From Bradymonas sediminis (lineage in GTDB: Bacteria > Myxococcota_A > Bradymonadia > Bradymonadales > Bradymonadaceae): a stretch of DNA of 64,000 bases. Position numbers and translations under genes: made by a program. Position 1 is the stretch's first letter. Every line of letters begins with the position of its first letter. This document shows positions 9,986 to 18,383 of this stretch, in pieces. Below the pieces are notes generated by a model. The model did not search any database, was not told where the DNA came from, and saw only the letters and a list, made by a program, of their open reading frames with translations. The stretch is taken from assembly GCF_003258315.1 (NCBI RefSeq), contig NZ_CP030032.1, forward strand, positions 3,474,501 to 3,538,500, written 5' to 3'.

Positions 9986-10190
9986 AATCTTTAGCCGCCA
10001 GTTTTCTAAAAAATATAAATGAATCGAGCGCCGCCAAATCATCGACGTTGCGACGCGCCTGCTTAAGACGAACCAGCCGTCGGCCCGTATTCTTCCCATA
10101 AACGATAATGCACCACGGACTCCACCATAAAAGGCGACGCGGTGCAAGAATTGACTGGAGTCGCATGGGAGCGCAGGCCAATTATTAGAC

Positions 10191-10235
10191 AAAAAAATGG
10201 GGCGAGCGCGGCGCATAAAGAGCCGCGCTCGCCCC
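10191..10235 (-). terminator. Rho-independent terminator after tig
   Basis: 14-bp perfect stem (10199-10212 with 10222-10235), 9-nt loop, and seven A at 10191-10197 that read as T7 on the minus strand. It starts 9 bp after the trigger-factor stop and separates tig from clpP, so clpP likely has its own promoter in 9986-10190. Confidence 0.92.
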
Positions 10236-10244
10236 GGTCAAGCC

Positions 10245-11894
10245 TTATTCTTTGTCAGCCTTTTTCTTGGTCGTGGTCGCTTTGGACTTCGACTTCGCTT
10301 TAGCTTTCGGCTTGGTTTCTTTCTTCTCAGCTTTGGCCTTGGTCGTCTTGGACTTCGACTTCGCCTTGGCTTTCGGCTTCTCTTCGGCGTCCTTGTCGGC
10401 CTTTTTCTTGGTCGTCTTGGACTTCGACTTCGCCTTGGCTTTCGGCTTCTCTTCGGCGTCCTTGTCGGCCTTTTTCTTGGTCGTCTTGGACTTCGACTTC
10501 GCCTTGGCTTTCGGCTTGGCCTTGCTCTTGGCTTTTGCCTTCGGCTTCTCTTCAGCCTCTTCGCTCAGCGAGCCAGCCGGGACTTCCTCGATCTCACCCT
10601 TCTCCACCAGGAAGATGCGGGTCTTCTCGAGCATCGCCATATGCTGGATCTGCGCCATGCCGTTCTGGTCCTGCAGCAGCTGCTGGAGCAGTTGCTGCGG
10701 CTGCACGCGCTGGTGCATGGCCTGGTGCTCGATGGTCGCCATCAGGTCGGCTTCCTCAAGCTTAAGCTCCTCTTTCTCGAAGATCGCCGTGAGGAGGAAG
10801 TCGACGCAAATGCCCTTCTCCACGTCCGGACGGAACGCCTCGGGATCGGCATAGGTCTCAAGGTCGATGCCCAGCGACGCGGGGTTCATGCCCTGCTGAA
10901 TCGCCTGCTGAAGCGCGCGAAGGCGCTGGTTGCGCTCGTTGTCCAGCTGCTCCTGGACGAACTTCGGCGGAAGCTCGATCTCGTTCTGCTCGATAAGCTT
11001 CTCGAGGACCTGCGACTGCAGCGAGTGCATGGCGTCGTGCTCGAGGCCTTTCTCGATCTCTTCGCTCAACTTCTCGCGCAGCTCGTCAAGCGTCTCGGCC
11101 TGACCGGTGTCTTTGGCGAAGTCGTCGTCGAGCTCGGGGAGCACCTTATGCTTCACCTCGGTGACGGTCACTTCAAGCGAGATCGCCTCGCCGACGAGCG
11201 ACGCGATGCCGAAGTTCTCGTTCGGGGTGACTTCGATGACCTTGGTGGCGTCGAAGGCGAGCCCGGTGAGACCCTCTTCGAGACCGGGGATCGAGCCGCC
11301 TTTGCCGCCGATTTCAACCTGGCCGCCCTTGCCTTTGAAGTTGGCAAGCTCTTCGTTCTCTTCAGCGCCTTGCGCCTCGTAGTCGAAGGTGACCACGTCG
11401 CCTTCAGCGATCTTTTTGCGCCCCGAGATCGGCTCAAGCGTCGCGTAACGCTCACGCAGCTGCTCGAGTCGCTCGTCGACCTTCTCGCTGGTGACTTCGA
11501 TCTTCTCTTTCTTAAGCTCGAGCCCGAGATAACCGACCGGGTCGACGTCCTGGCGGACCTCAAGGTCGACCGTGAACGTCACGTCGCCTTCGGCCACAGC
11601 CGCGGCGTCGCCGAATTCCGGGCGCCCAAGGTGCAACACAACCTGCTCGCTCTCCTCAACGATCTTGTTGAGATAATCGCGGACCAAGCCTTCGATCGTG
11701 TCGCGGTCGACTTCGGCGCCGTAGCGCTTCTTCACCTCACCGAAGGGCACAGCGCCCTTGCGGAAGCCACGAATCTTCGCGGTCTTGGCGATTTTGCGAA
11801 GCTCTTTGTTGACGCGCTTTTTACGCTCTTCAGCCGGCACGGTCACGGTGACCAGGCGGGTGAGATTTCCGGTTTCTTCCACCTCGTAAGGCAT
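10245..11894 (-). CDS. tig: Trigger factor with long Lys-rich C-terminal tail
   Basis: 549 residues, about 100 more than usual. N-terminal ribosome-binding domain with signature GFRKGAVP (43-50), a central FKBP-type prolyl isomerase domain (about 155-245) and the C-terminal helical chaperone arms up to about 440. From residue 450 to the end the protein becomes a repeated basic tail built from KPKAKAKSKSKTTKKKADKDAEE-like 23-residue units. Trigger factor binds ribosomes and shields nascent chains; such a cationic tail could increase binding to ribosomal RNA, but that is inference. The ATG has a GAGGAG Shine-Dalgarno. It is first in the tig-clpP-clpX-lon block. Confidence 0.96.
   Translation of the reverse strand: MPYEVEETGNLTRLVTVTVPAEERKKRVNKELRKIAKTAKIRGFRKGAVPFGEVKKRYGAEVDRDTIEGLVRDYLNKIVEESEQVVLHLGRPEFGDAAAVAEGDVTFTVDLEVRQDVDPVGYLGLELKKEKIEVTSEKVDERLEQLRERYATLEPISGRKKIAEGDVVTFDYEAQGAEENEELANFKGKGGQVEIGGKGGSIPGLEEGLTGLAFDATKVIEVTPNENFGIASLVGEAISLEVTVTEVKHKVLPELDDDFAKDTGQAETLDELREKLSEEIEKGLEHDAMHSLQSQVLEKLIEQNEIELPPKFVQEQLDNERNQRLRALQQAIQQGMNPASLGIDLETYADPEAFRPDVEKGICVDFLLTAIFEKEELKLEEADLMATIEHQAMHQRVQPQQLLQQLLQDQNGMAQIQHMAMLEKTRIFLVEKGEIEEVPAGSLSEEAEEKPKAKAKSKAKPKAKAKSKSKTTKKKADKDAEEKPKAKAKSKSKTTKKKADKDAEEKPKAKAKSKSKTTKAKAEKKETKPKAKAKSKSKATTTKKKADKE
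10260..10525 (-). repeat. 69-bp tandem repeats inside tig
   Basis: The segment beginning GTCGTCTTGGACTTCGAC recurs at 10342, 10411 and 10480, exactly 69 bp apart, with a diverged copy near 10276. The period is a multiple of 3, so the frame is kept and each unit adds 23 residues of basic tail. Likely prone to copy-number change. Confidence 0.9.
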
Positions 11895-12275
11895 GGAAAC
11901 TCCTCAAATGTGTAGGGTTGAGTTAGTGCAATTTTATGGCGAGCTTTGGAAGGCAATGCCTAAAAAAACGAGGGCGTAATCTTCGCGACATCCCTGATGA
12001 ACACCGCGCACACGCCCGCTCGCCTGCATAATAATACTTAATTCAATACGCCGTAATTTAAGACGAGATTCTGACCTCAAATCACTACGGTGCGCGTTTT
12101 GTCATGTTCCCCCGCCAAGTGCAAGCACACTCACGACGATTTTGCGCGCTCCGACGCGCGCGCCAGGCGCCCGCAGCGGGTTATAGAAGCCATCTTTAAC
12201 GATAAAAGCCCCGCACCCAGATGACGGATACGGAGCTCAAACAAGGCGTACTGACCAATCGTTTTTGATACTTCA
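11895..12275. other. Intergenic region upstream of tig
   Basis: 381 bp between tig and the tRNA-Leu gene. Apart from the tig Shine-Dalgarno next to 11894, I see AT-rich patches around 12030-12060 that could hold the tig promoter, but no recognisable -35/-10 pair, CIRCE element or reading frame. Confidence 0.5.
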
Positions 12276-12358
<83 letters not shown>

Positions 12359-12387
12359 AGTTTTATGTCCCAACCCTCCGACAAGAA

Positions 12388-12416
12388 AGCCGAGTCGAAA
12401 TAAATCGAACTCGGCT
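12388..12416 (-). terminator. Possible weak terminator between tRNA-Arg and tRNA-Leu
   Basis: Inverted repeat AGCCGAGTCGA/TCGAACTCGGCT with one bulge, followed on the minus strand by TTTCTTG. The T run is poor, so it may be a processing hairpin rather than a terminator. Confidence 0.35.
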
Positions 12417-12440
12417 ACCTGACATAAACTTGAAACAAAG

Positions 12441-12514
12441 TGCGCCCGGTAGGATTCGAACCTACGACCATCGGATTCGAAGTCCGGTACTCTATCCAGC
12501 TGAGCTACGGGCGC
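12441..12514 (-). tRNA. tRNA-Arg (TCG)
   Basis: 74 nt. Acceptor GCGCCCG/CGGGCGC is perfect, and anticodon loop CTTCGAA gives anticodon TCG. Located between tRNA-His and tRNA-Leu on the minus strand. Confidence 0.95.
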
Positions 12515-12595
12515 TGGCTCTTTTTATCGTCTCAACCCTTGGTCCTCATCTTATGAGGTTGGGCGTGAGATTTTCAAAAAGAGGAAGTTCTAAAG

Positions 12596-12670
12596 GGTGG
12601 GTGACGGGGGTCGAACCCGCGACCTCAGGCACCACAAGCCTGCGCTCTAACCAACTGAGCTACACCCACC
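12596..12670 (-). tRNA. tRNA-His (GTG)
   Basis: 75 nt including the extra 5' G (position -1) that is the identity element of tRNA-His, paired to the discriminator C. Anticodon arm CAGGC-TTGTGGT-GCCTG gives anticodon GTG. First tRNA of the minus-strand His-Arg-Leu group. Confidence 0.95.
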
Positions 12671-12876
12671 ATAAGAACCAACCTGGCCGCTACTTGTGCA
12701 GGTCAAACCTGCTTCGCGACCGGGCCGGGAACATAATTCTATAAATCCGGAGTGTCAAGAGATATTCGCATTATTTTATCTTAAAGATGCAAAATTCTTT
12801 CGCCCCCGCCAACGCGCTCCTCTTTGCGGCCTGGCGGGCGCGGGGGGGGGTGCCGTCACCGCGCGGTGTATTCGGA

Positions 12877-13644
12877 TCACGTCGCGCTCAACAACTGCCA
12901 GCGCCCGGCAAGCTTCTCGGCGCGCTCATGCAACTGACCGTCGCGCATCAACGTGACGCTCGGCGCGGCGGCGTCGGTGTCAATAAGCGCCCAGTCGATC
13001 GTCCCCTCGCACACCGAACCGGTGTTCACGAAGAGCCCGTGCTCCCCGGCGACCAGGCGAAGGTCGTGGGAGTGACCGCAGACCACGACGTCCCAACCCT
13101 CCTCGACCAGGAGCGCCTGCGCGCCCTCAAGCAGTCGGTCGCGCCCGCCCTTCTTATTCCTATTGAGCATGCGGTCGAAGACCAGCGGCGCCCGCCCGAG
13201 CGCGCTGGCCGCGCCCTGCAGGTCGGCGCGCTGGAGCCAGCCGGCCACAAAATTCGCGCTCGGCGCCAGCGCCGGCATCTTCTTTAGCGGCATATCCCAT
13301 TGGTGCCCGTGGCGAATCAGCACGCGCAGCCCGTCGGCCAACACACAGCGCTCCTGGGGCACCGCGCGCCGACACAGCGCGGCGTCGTGGTTCCCCACCA
13401 ACCACTCGAACGCCTCCATTCTCTCTAATAATTCAGGCTGCTCGCGATATAATTGCGCCAACTGCGCCCGCCACCCGCCCAGCATGCGCGGCCGGTCGAG
13501 GTCGAAGAGGTCGCCGGCGAGCACCACGCGGTCGGCGCTTGCCTGGATCGTCTCGAATAGGTGGAGCAACTCGGCGGGCGTCGCGGTGCAGCGATTCACG
13601 CCATCGGGTGCAAGATGCAGGTCGGAGACAACAGCAATTTTCAT
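12877..13644 (-). CDS. Metallophosphoesterase (calcineurin-like / LpxH-like superfamily)
   Basis: 255 residues from the ATG at 13642-13644, which has a GAGGAT Shine-Dalgarno; the frame extends upstream but without family similarity. The dimetal phosphoesterase motifs are all visible in order: SDLH (7-10), GDLFD (44-48), GNHD (84-87), a GH pair in RHGHQW and the final GHSH. Such enzymes cleave phosphomono- or diesters using two metal ions. The SDLHL...GDLFD spacing resembles UDP-2,3-diacylglucosamine hydrolases and related hydrolases of unknown substrate. The substrate cannot be assigned from the sequence. It stands alone between the tRNA group and the plus-strand TPR gene. Confidence 0.88.
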   Translation of the reverse strand: MKIAVVSDLHLAPDGVNRCTATPAELLHLFETIQASADRVVLAGDLFDLDRPRMLGGWRAQLAQLYREQPELLERMEAFEWLVGNHDAALCRRAVPQERCVLADGLRVLIRHGHQWDMPLKKMPALAPSANFVAGWLQRADLQGAASALGRAPLVFDRMLNRNKKGGRDRLLEGAQALLVEEGWDVVVCGHSHDLRLVAGEHGLFVNTGSVCEGTIDWALIDTDAAAPSVTLMRDGQLHERAEKLAGRWQLLSAT

Positions 13645-13951
13645 AAGCTCATCCTCGAATTTTGCGACAAACCGGCGCGAACCCGCGCACACTACCCCAG
13701 CGCGGCCCGAGCACAAACCCCGGGATCTCGCGCGCGGGCCTGCGCGCGCCGCCCCGCACCATTGCAACATGCGACGCCATCGAAAACCGCGGGCGCGCCC
13801 GCGCTCCCCGAGAAGACAAACGATTTCCTTGTCAACACCTACCGCTGCAAGTAAAGTAGAAATCGACTATCATCTCCTAAGCCCTTACCCGGCTGTCAGG
13901 TCCTCCTCGACATATAATCTGACGCTGTGACGCATCAAGGACGCGGTCATT
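13645..13951. other. Divergent intergenic region
   Basis: 307 bp between divergent genes. It must hold promoters for the phosphoesterase (minus) and the zinc-ribbon/TPR gene (plus). An AAGGA Shine-Dalgarno precedes the plus-strand ATG at 13952. No operator or clear promoter pair was recognised. Confidence 0.5.
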
Positions 13952-16900
13952 ATGAACTTAACCTGTCCCGCTTGTTCGACCCCGGTTTCGGTTGACTCAT
14001 CTCGCGTACCGGCCGACGGCCTAACCGTACGCTGCCCGCAGTGCGCGCACTCCTTTTTATATATCCCGAAGAAGGCCGCGGCCCCGGCCGCGCCGCCGGC
14101 GTTCGGTGGCCCCGGTCGACTCGGCGCGCCGAGCAGCTTCGGCGTGCGTTATTTCATCAAGCGCCCCACGGGCAAGATCTTTGGGCCCTTCGACACGAGC
14201 GCGATCCGCGCCATGCTCGACGCGGGCAAGCTAAGCGTCGACGCCGAGGTCTCCCCAGACCAGACCGATTGGCAAGGCCTGGCCGACGTGGAGGCGTTCG
14301 CCGACCTGGCCCACACGATCGCCCAGCGCGACAACGCGCCGATTCCAAGCCAGGGATTTGGCCGCCCAACCCCCGGCGGGACCATGCTGGGCGCGTGGGC
14401 GGACGCCGATGAGAGCGAAGGGACCGACGAGGACGCGGCGCTACCGCGCCTCGCGCCGCCGCAGTTGCCGCGCCCGCAGACGAGCGGCAGCGGCCTCGAC
14501 CTGCCCAAGCCGCAATCGCCTCGACTCCCCGGGCTGCCGGGGCTTCCGACGCCGAGCAGCGCGTCTTCTGACAAGGCCACACGCCCTCCGCAGTTGCCCA
14601 AGCGCCGGGAGCTTAACCTCCCGAGCCTTAAGGCAAACCTGCCAAAACCCAAAGGCATGCCCGGGCTGCCCGGTGTTGCGCCGAGTTTACCGGCGTCGGC
14701 CGGCGGGCTTCCGCAGAGCAAGGCGGCGGACAACCTCCCCGGCCCCCAGCAGAGCCTCCCCGGGCGGCGCACTCAAGACGATCTACCGGCGACCCGCGCG
14801 CACGAACTTCCGGTGCCCGCGGAGGCAGAGTTGCCCGATCTGCCGACCCAGGAGGTCACGTCCTGGACCCACAATAACGACCTCTTCGGCGACCCGAGCC
14901 CCAACGAGGACCTCTTCGCGGATTCACCCGCCGACGACGACCTCTTCGCGGATTCACCCGCCGACGACGACCTCTTCGCGGATTCACCCGCCGACGACGA
15001 CCTCTTCGGCGACGCACCCGCCGACGACGACCTCTTCGGCGACGCACCCGCCGACGACGACCTCTTCGGCGACGCACCCGCCGATGACGACCTCTTCGGC
15101 GACGCCCCCGCCGACGACGACCTCTTCGGCGCGCGAGACAATAATAGTAGCCTCTTTGACGCCCCCAGCGACGTCCCCGCCCAACACCACGCGTCGGTTG
15201 AGTCCGACGCCGCCGGCTTCGATATGGGCGGCGCCCTCGACGCAAACGCCTTTGGCGACGGCGCCGACGACCTCTTCGACGCCCCCGGCCAAGAGGAGGA
15301 CGACGATGACCTCTTCGCCGCCCCCGGGCTCGGCGCCGACGATGACCTCTTTGAGCCGAGCGGACTCGACCTGGATGACTCGTCGAATCTGCTCGAGAAT
15401 AACGACGACTTCCTGTCGGACGATGATAATTTCACGTTCCTCGACGAGCCGTCGCAGCCGCAACAAGACGACCTGGCGGGCATGTCGGGCGAATGGGGCG
15501 ACGACTTGATGAGCGACGCGCCGGTCATGGACGCCTTTGACTCCGGGCGCCACGACGACGCGAGCGATTGGCAGCAGGACGAGTGGAGCGGCGGCCAAAG
15601 CACGTCGGCGCCCGCCGCCGCGCCGCGCTTCGCCGCCGAGGCGCCCATCCCCGAGAGCTCGGAACCGCGCCAGCCCGCGTCCCGCGGCGTCGCGGCGCAG
15701 GTCACGCGCGATGAGGCGGTCGACGCCGATAAGAAGCGCGGCACCATGACCATGGTCGGCCTCTCCCTCTTGGGCGTGATGCTCGTAGGCGGCATTGGCT
15801 ACGGCGTTTACAATAGCTTTGCGAACTCCGAGCCGGCACAGGTCGAACAACCCGTCGCCCAGAAAGCGGCGCCTGCGCGCGTCGATCTCGCCGCGGTTCA
15901 AAGCGACACCTACGGCGAACTTCGCGCCCTCATCGACACCGCCCGCAAGGGAAAGCTCGGCGCCGAGGACCAGGCGAAGCTGTTGCTCGCCGAGTCGCTG
16001 CTGCTGAGCCGCTATGATGACGCCGATATCCAACAGCACGCGGAGTCCCTGGCCAAACCGCTTGCGGACGCCGCCGGCGGATGGGAGGCGCTGGCGCGCG
16101 GGGCGTTCGAGGCCCAGAATGGCAACGCCGACGCGGCCCGCGCCTACCTTGAGCAATTGGTCGACGAAGACGACGAGATCGCCTATTTCGCCCATCTTTT
16201 GATGGGCATGGGCGATGCGCTCGCCGTCGAGAAGCAGCTCGCTCCCGCCGACGCAAGCGCCGCCGCGCCGCGCGCGGTCCAGGACACGGCAGAAGCAGCG
16301 AAGGAAGCTGAGCCGACCGAGGTCGCCAGATCCAACGAAGAAGCCGCCAACGAAGAAGCCGCCAACGAAGAAGCCGCCAGCGGAGAAGATGCGCCCGAGA
16401 CGGCCGAAGCCCCCGAGGCAGTCGCCAAGCGCGATGAGGCCAATGCCCCGTTGAACGACGCCGCCAAGCGCATCGCCGCGCGCGGCGACAGCGCCCTGGC
16501 TGCCGCCCAGAAACTTCGCCCCGACGCGCCCGCTCCACAGTTTTGGCGCGCTCAGATGATGGCACATACCGGCGATATCGACGGCGCCATTAAGACCTGG
16601 AAGGCGGCCCTAAAATCCTCCGAGAGCCACGTCGCCTCGAGCCTTAAACTCGGCGAAGTCTTTTATGAGCGCGGCGACCTCAATAACGCGTCGACCGAGC
16701 TCAGCGGCGTCACCGACAAATTCCAGGCCCTCGCCGCCCCCGGCGAGCGCGCCAGCGCCCTGCACCTGCAAGGTATGATTCACGTGGCCCGCCAGGAGAG
16801 TGACGAGGCCATCAAAGCGCTGACCACTGCGCTGAGCATCGACGTGAGCCGAAGCGACACGATCCAGGCCCTCGCCGAACAATATATGTCGGCCGAGAAA

Positions 16901-18367
16901 TACCAGGAGGCGCTCAACTTCTTCACCACCAATAAGAACCTGGGCGCCGAGAACCCGGACGTGATGCTCGGCATCGTGCGCGCCTATATGGGCCTGGAGA
17001 AGTGGAATGACGCGACCGAGCAATTGCAGCGCGGCGCCAAGCTCTTCCCCGAAGACGCCCGCTTCCCGCTCTATCTGGGTCGACTGCACCGCGACCGCCT
17101 CGCCTATTTCGACGCCCAGAAGGCGCTGACTCAGGCCCTGAAGATCGACGCGAGCCTCTTGTCGGCCCACGCCGCGCTGGCCCAGTTGATCTGGATCACC
17201 GACAAGGATCTGGAGGCCGCCCAGAAGCATATCAAGGCGGTGGAGGCCGAGCCGGAGCGCATCGACGCCGCGGTGGGCACCGAGGTGGCCAAATTCTACG
17301 AGATGAGCAAGCAGCGCGACCTCGCCGAGCAGCGCTACGCAGCCACGCTTAAGCGCCACCCCAACTATTGGCCGGCGCGCCTGGCGCTGGCGCGCATGTA
17401 CCTGGACACCCAGGAAAACGAGAAGGCGCTCGAGCTCCTGGAGCGCGCCAAAGCCGAGGGCGTCAAAGACCTGCGCCTGTCGGCTTATCTGGCCGACGCC
17501 TACCGCCAATCGCGCCACTTCGCCAAGGCGGTCGACCAGATCAACGCGGTGGTCGCCGAGCACGCCGACAACCCGCATTATATCTTCATCCGCGGCCGGA
17601 TCTATTTCGACCAGGGCAACTTCGACAACGCCCGCGAAGACTTCATCAAGGCTTACGAGCTCGACACGCGCTTCCACGACGCCTATTTTTACCTGGGCCG
17701 CACCGACTTCGCCCAGCAAGACTACGCCCAGGCGATGAAGGTCTTCCGCCACGTCCTGGACTATAAGCCCGAGAACGGCGAGTACCGCTACTGGATGGGA
17801 CGCTCCTACGAGGCTGAAAAGCGCCTCACCTCGGCCCTCGACGAGTACCGCAAGGTGACCGTCGTGGACCCCGCGTTCGGCCAGAAGAACCCCGAAATAT
17901 TCGTGCGCCGCGGAGAGTTACTCTCCAAGCTTGGCTACTCGAAGAAGGGCAAGGAGGACATCGCCACCGCGCTGCGCATCAACCCGAAGATGACCCAAGC
18001 CCTGGTGGCCATGGGGAACTCGGACTTCCGCGACAAGCTCTATGAAGACGCGATCGTCAACTTCCAGCGCGCGCTGGAATTAGACGCCGAGCAGGCCGAG
18101 GTGCAGTACAAGCTCGGCATGGCGCTGATGTACACCAACCGCGAGGTTAAGGGCGCCGAGCACCTCCAGCTGGCGGTGCGCTACGGCTACGAAGACCCCG
18201 AGGTCTTCCAGACCCTGGGCTACCTATATAAGCGAATGAACCGGCGCAACGCCGCGATCGACTCGTTCAAGAAGTACCTGACCCTGGTCGCGGACAAGCA
18301 ATCGGTGACGGCGAAAGCCAAGCGCGAAATTATTCAGCAGATCGACGAACTCGGCGGTCGCCTTTAA
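13952..18367 (+). CDS. Giant zinc-ribbon, GYF-like, acidic-repeat, membrane and TPR protein
   Basis: 1471 residues. Order of parts: MJ0042-type zinc ribbon at the N-terminus (CPAC at 5-8, CPQC at about 28-31); a GYF_2/DUF4339-like domain (about 70-120, with the sequence GKIFGPFDTSAI); a long Pro/Leu-rich and Asp-rich disordered region holding eight decapeptides of type DLFGDAPADD (residues about 310-390); one transmembrane helix (about 600-622); an Ala/Glu-rich stretch with EEAANEEAAN repeats; and about fifteen TPR-like helical pairs from about 690 to the end. The topology suggests a cytoplasmic zinc-ribbon/GYF half and a periplasmic TPR half. Similar zinc-ribbon/GYF/TPR architectures are found in myxobacterial gliding-motility proteins such as AgmX-type proteins; function here is inferred only as a protein-interaction scaffold. 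The next gene starts 16 bp later, so the two are probably cotranscribed. Confidence 0.9.
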   Translation: MNLTCPACSTPVSVDSSRVPADGLTVRCPQCAHSFLYIPKKAAAPAAPPAFGGPGRLGAPSSFGVRYFIKRPTGKIFGPFDTSAIRAMLDAGKLSVDAEVSPDQTDWQGLADVEAFADLAHTIAQRDNAPIPSQGFGRPTPGGTMLGAWADADESEGTDEDAALPRLAPPQLPRPQTSGSGLDLPKPQSPRLPGLPGLPTPSSASSDKATRPPQLPKRRELNLPSLKANLPKPKGMPGLPGVAPSLPASAGGLPQSKAADNLPGPQQSLPGRRTQDDLPATRAHELPVPAEAELPDLPTQEVTSWTHNNDLFGDPSPNEDLFADSPADDDLFADSPADDDLFADSPADDDLFGDAPADDDLFGDAPADDDLFGDAPADDDLFGDAPADDDLFGARDNNSSLFDAPSDVPAQHHASVESDAAGFDMGGALDANAFGDGADDLFDAPGQEEDDDDLFAAPGLGADDDLFEPSGLDLDDSSNLLENNDDFLSDDDNFTFLDEPSQPQQDDLAGMSGEWGDDLMSDAPVMDAFDSGRHDDASDWQQDEWSGGQSTSAPAAAPRFAAEAPIPESSEPRQPASRGVAAQVTRDEAVDADKKRGTMTMVGLSLLGVMLVGGIGYGVYNSFANSEPAQVEQPVAQKAAPARVDLAAVQSDTYGELRALIDTARKGKLGAEDQAKLLLAESLLLSRYDDADIQQHAESLAKPLADAAGGWEALARGAFEAQNGNADAARAYLEQLVDEDDEIAYFAHLLMGMGDALAVEKQLAPADASAAAPRAVQDTAEAAKEAEPTEVARSNEEAANEEAANEEAASGEDAPETAEAPEAVAKRDEANAPLNDAAKRIAARGDSALAAAQKLRPDAPAPQFWRAQMMAHTGDIDGAIKTWKAALKSSESHVASSLKLGEVFYERGDLNNASTELSGVTDKFQALAAPGERASALHLQGMIHVARQESDEAIKALTTALSIDVSRSDTIQALAEQYMSAEKYQEALNFFTTNKNLGAENPDVMLGIVRAYMGLEKWNDATEQLQRGAKLFPEDARFPLYLGRLHRDRLAYFDAQKALTQALKIDASLLSAHAALAQLIWITDKDLEAAQKHIKAVEAEPERIDAAVGTEVAKFYEMSKQRDLAEQRYAATLKRHPNYWPARLALARMYLDTQENEKALELLERAKAEGVKDLRLSAYLADAYRQSRHFAKAVDQINAVVAEHADNPHYIFIRGRIYFDQGNFDNAREDFIKAYELDTRFHDAYFYLGRTDFAQQDYAQAMKVFRHVLDYKPENGEYRYWMGRSYEAEKRLTSALDEYRKVTVVDPAFGQKNPEIFVRRGELLSKLGYSKKGKEDIATALRINPKMTQALVAMGNSDFRDKLYEDAIVNFQRALELDAEQAEVQYKLGMALMYTNREVKGAEHLQLAVRYGYEDPEVFQTLGYLYKRMNRRNAAIDSFKKYLTLVADKQSVTAKAKREIIQQIDELGGRL
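14879..15132 (+). repeat. 30-bp tandem repeats encoding acidic decapeptides
   Basis: Eight 30-bp units plus a partial ninth. Three encode DLFADSPADD and four encode DLFGDAPADD, preceded by one diverged unit DLFGDPSPNE. Units within each class are almost identical at DNA level, including synonymous sites, which indicates recent expansion by slippage or unequal exchange. DLF motifs in acidic context are classic short linear interaction motifs. Confidence 0.95.
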
Positions 18368-18383
18368 GTAGTTTTACGCACCT

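Noticed and set aside
9986-10216. 77-residue N-terminal extension of ClpP
   Set aside because: No ClpP needs it; the ATG at 9983-9985 gives the standard 201-residue protein.
10252-11915. Long plus-strand frames across tig and other GC-rich genes
   Set aside because: These are antisense shadows: repetitive composition and overlap with well-recognised genes on the other strand.
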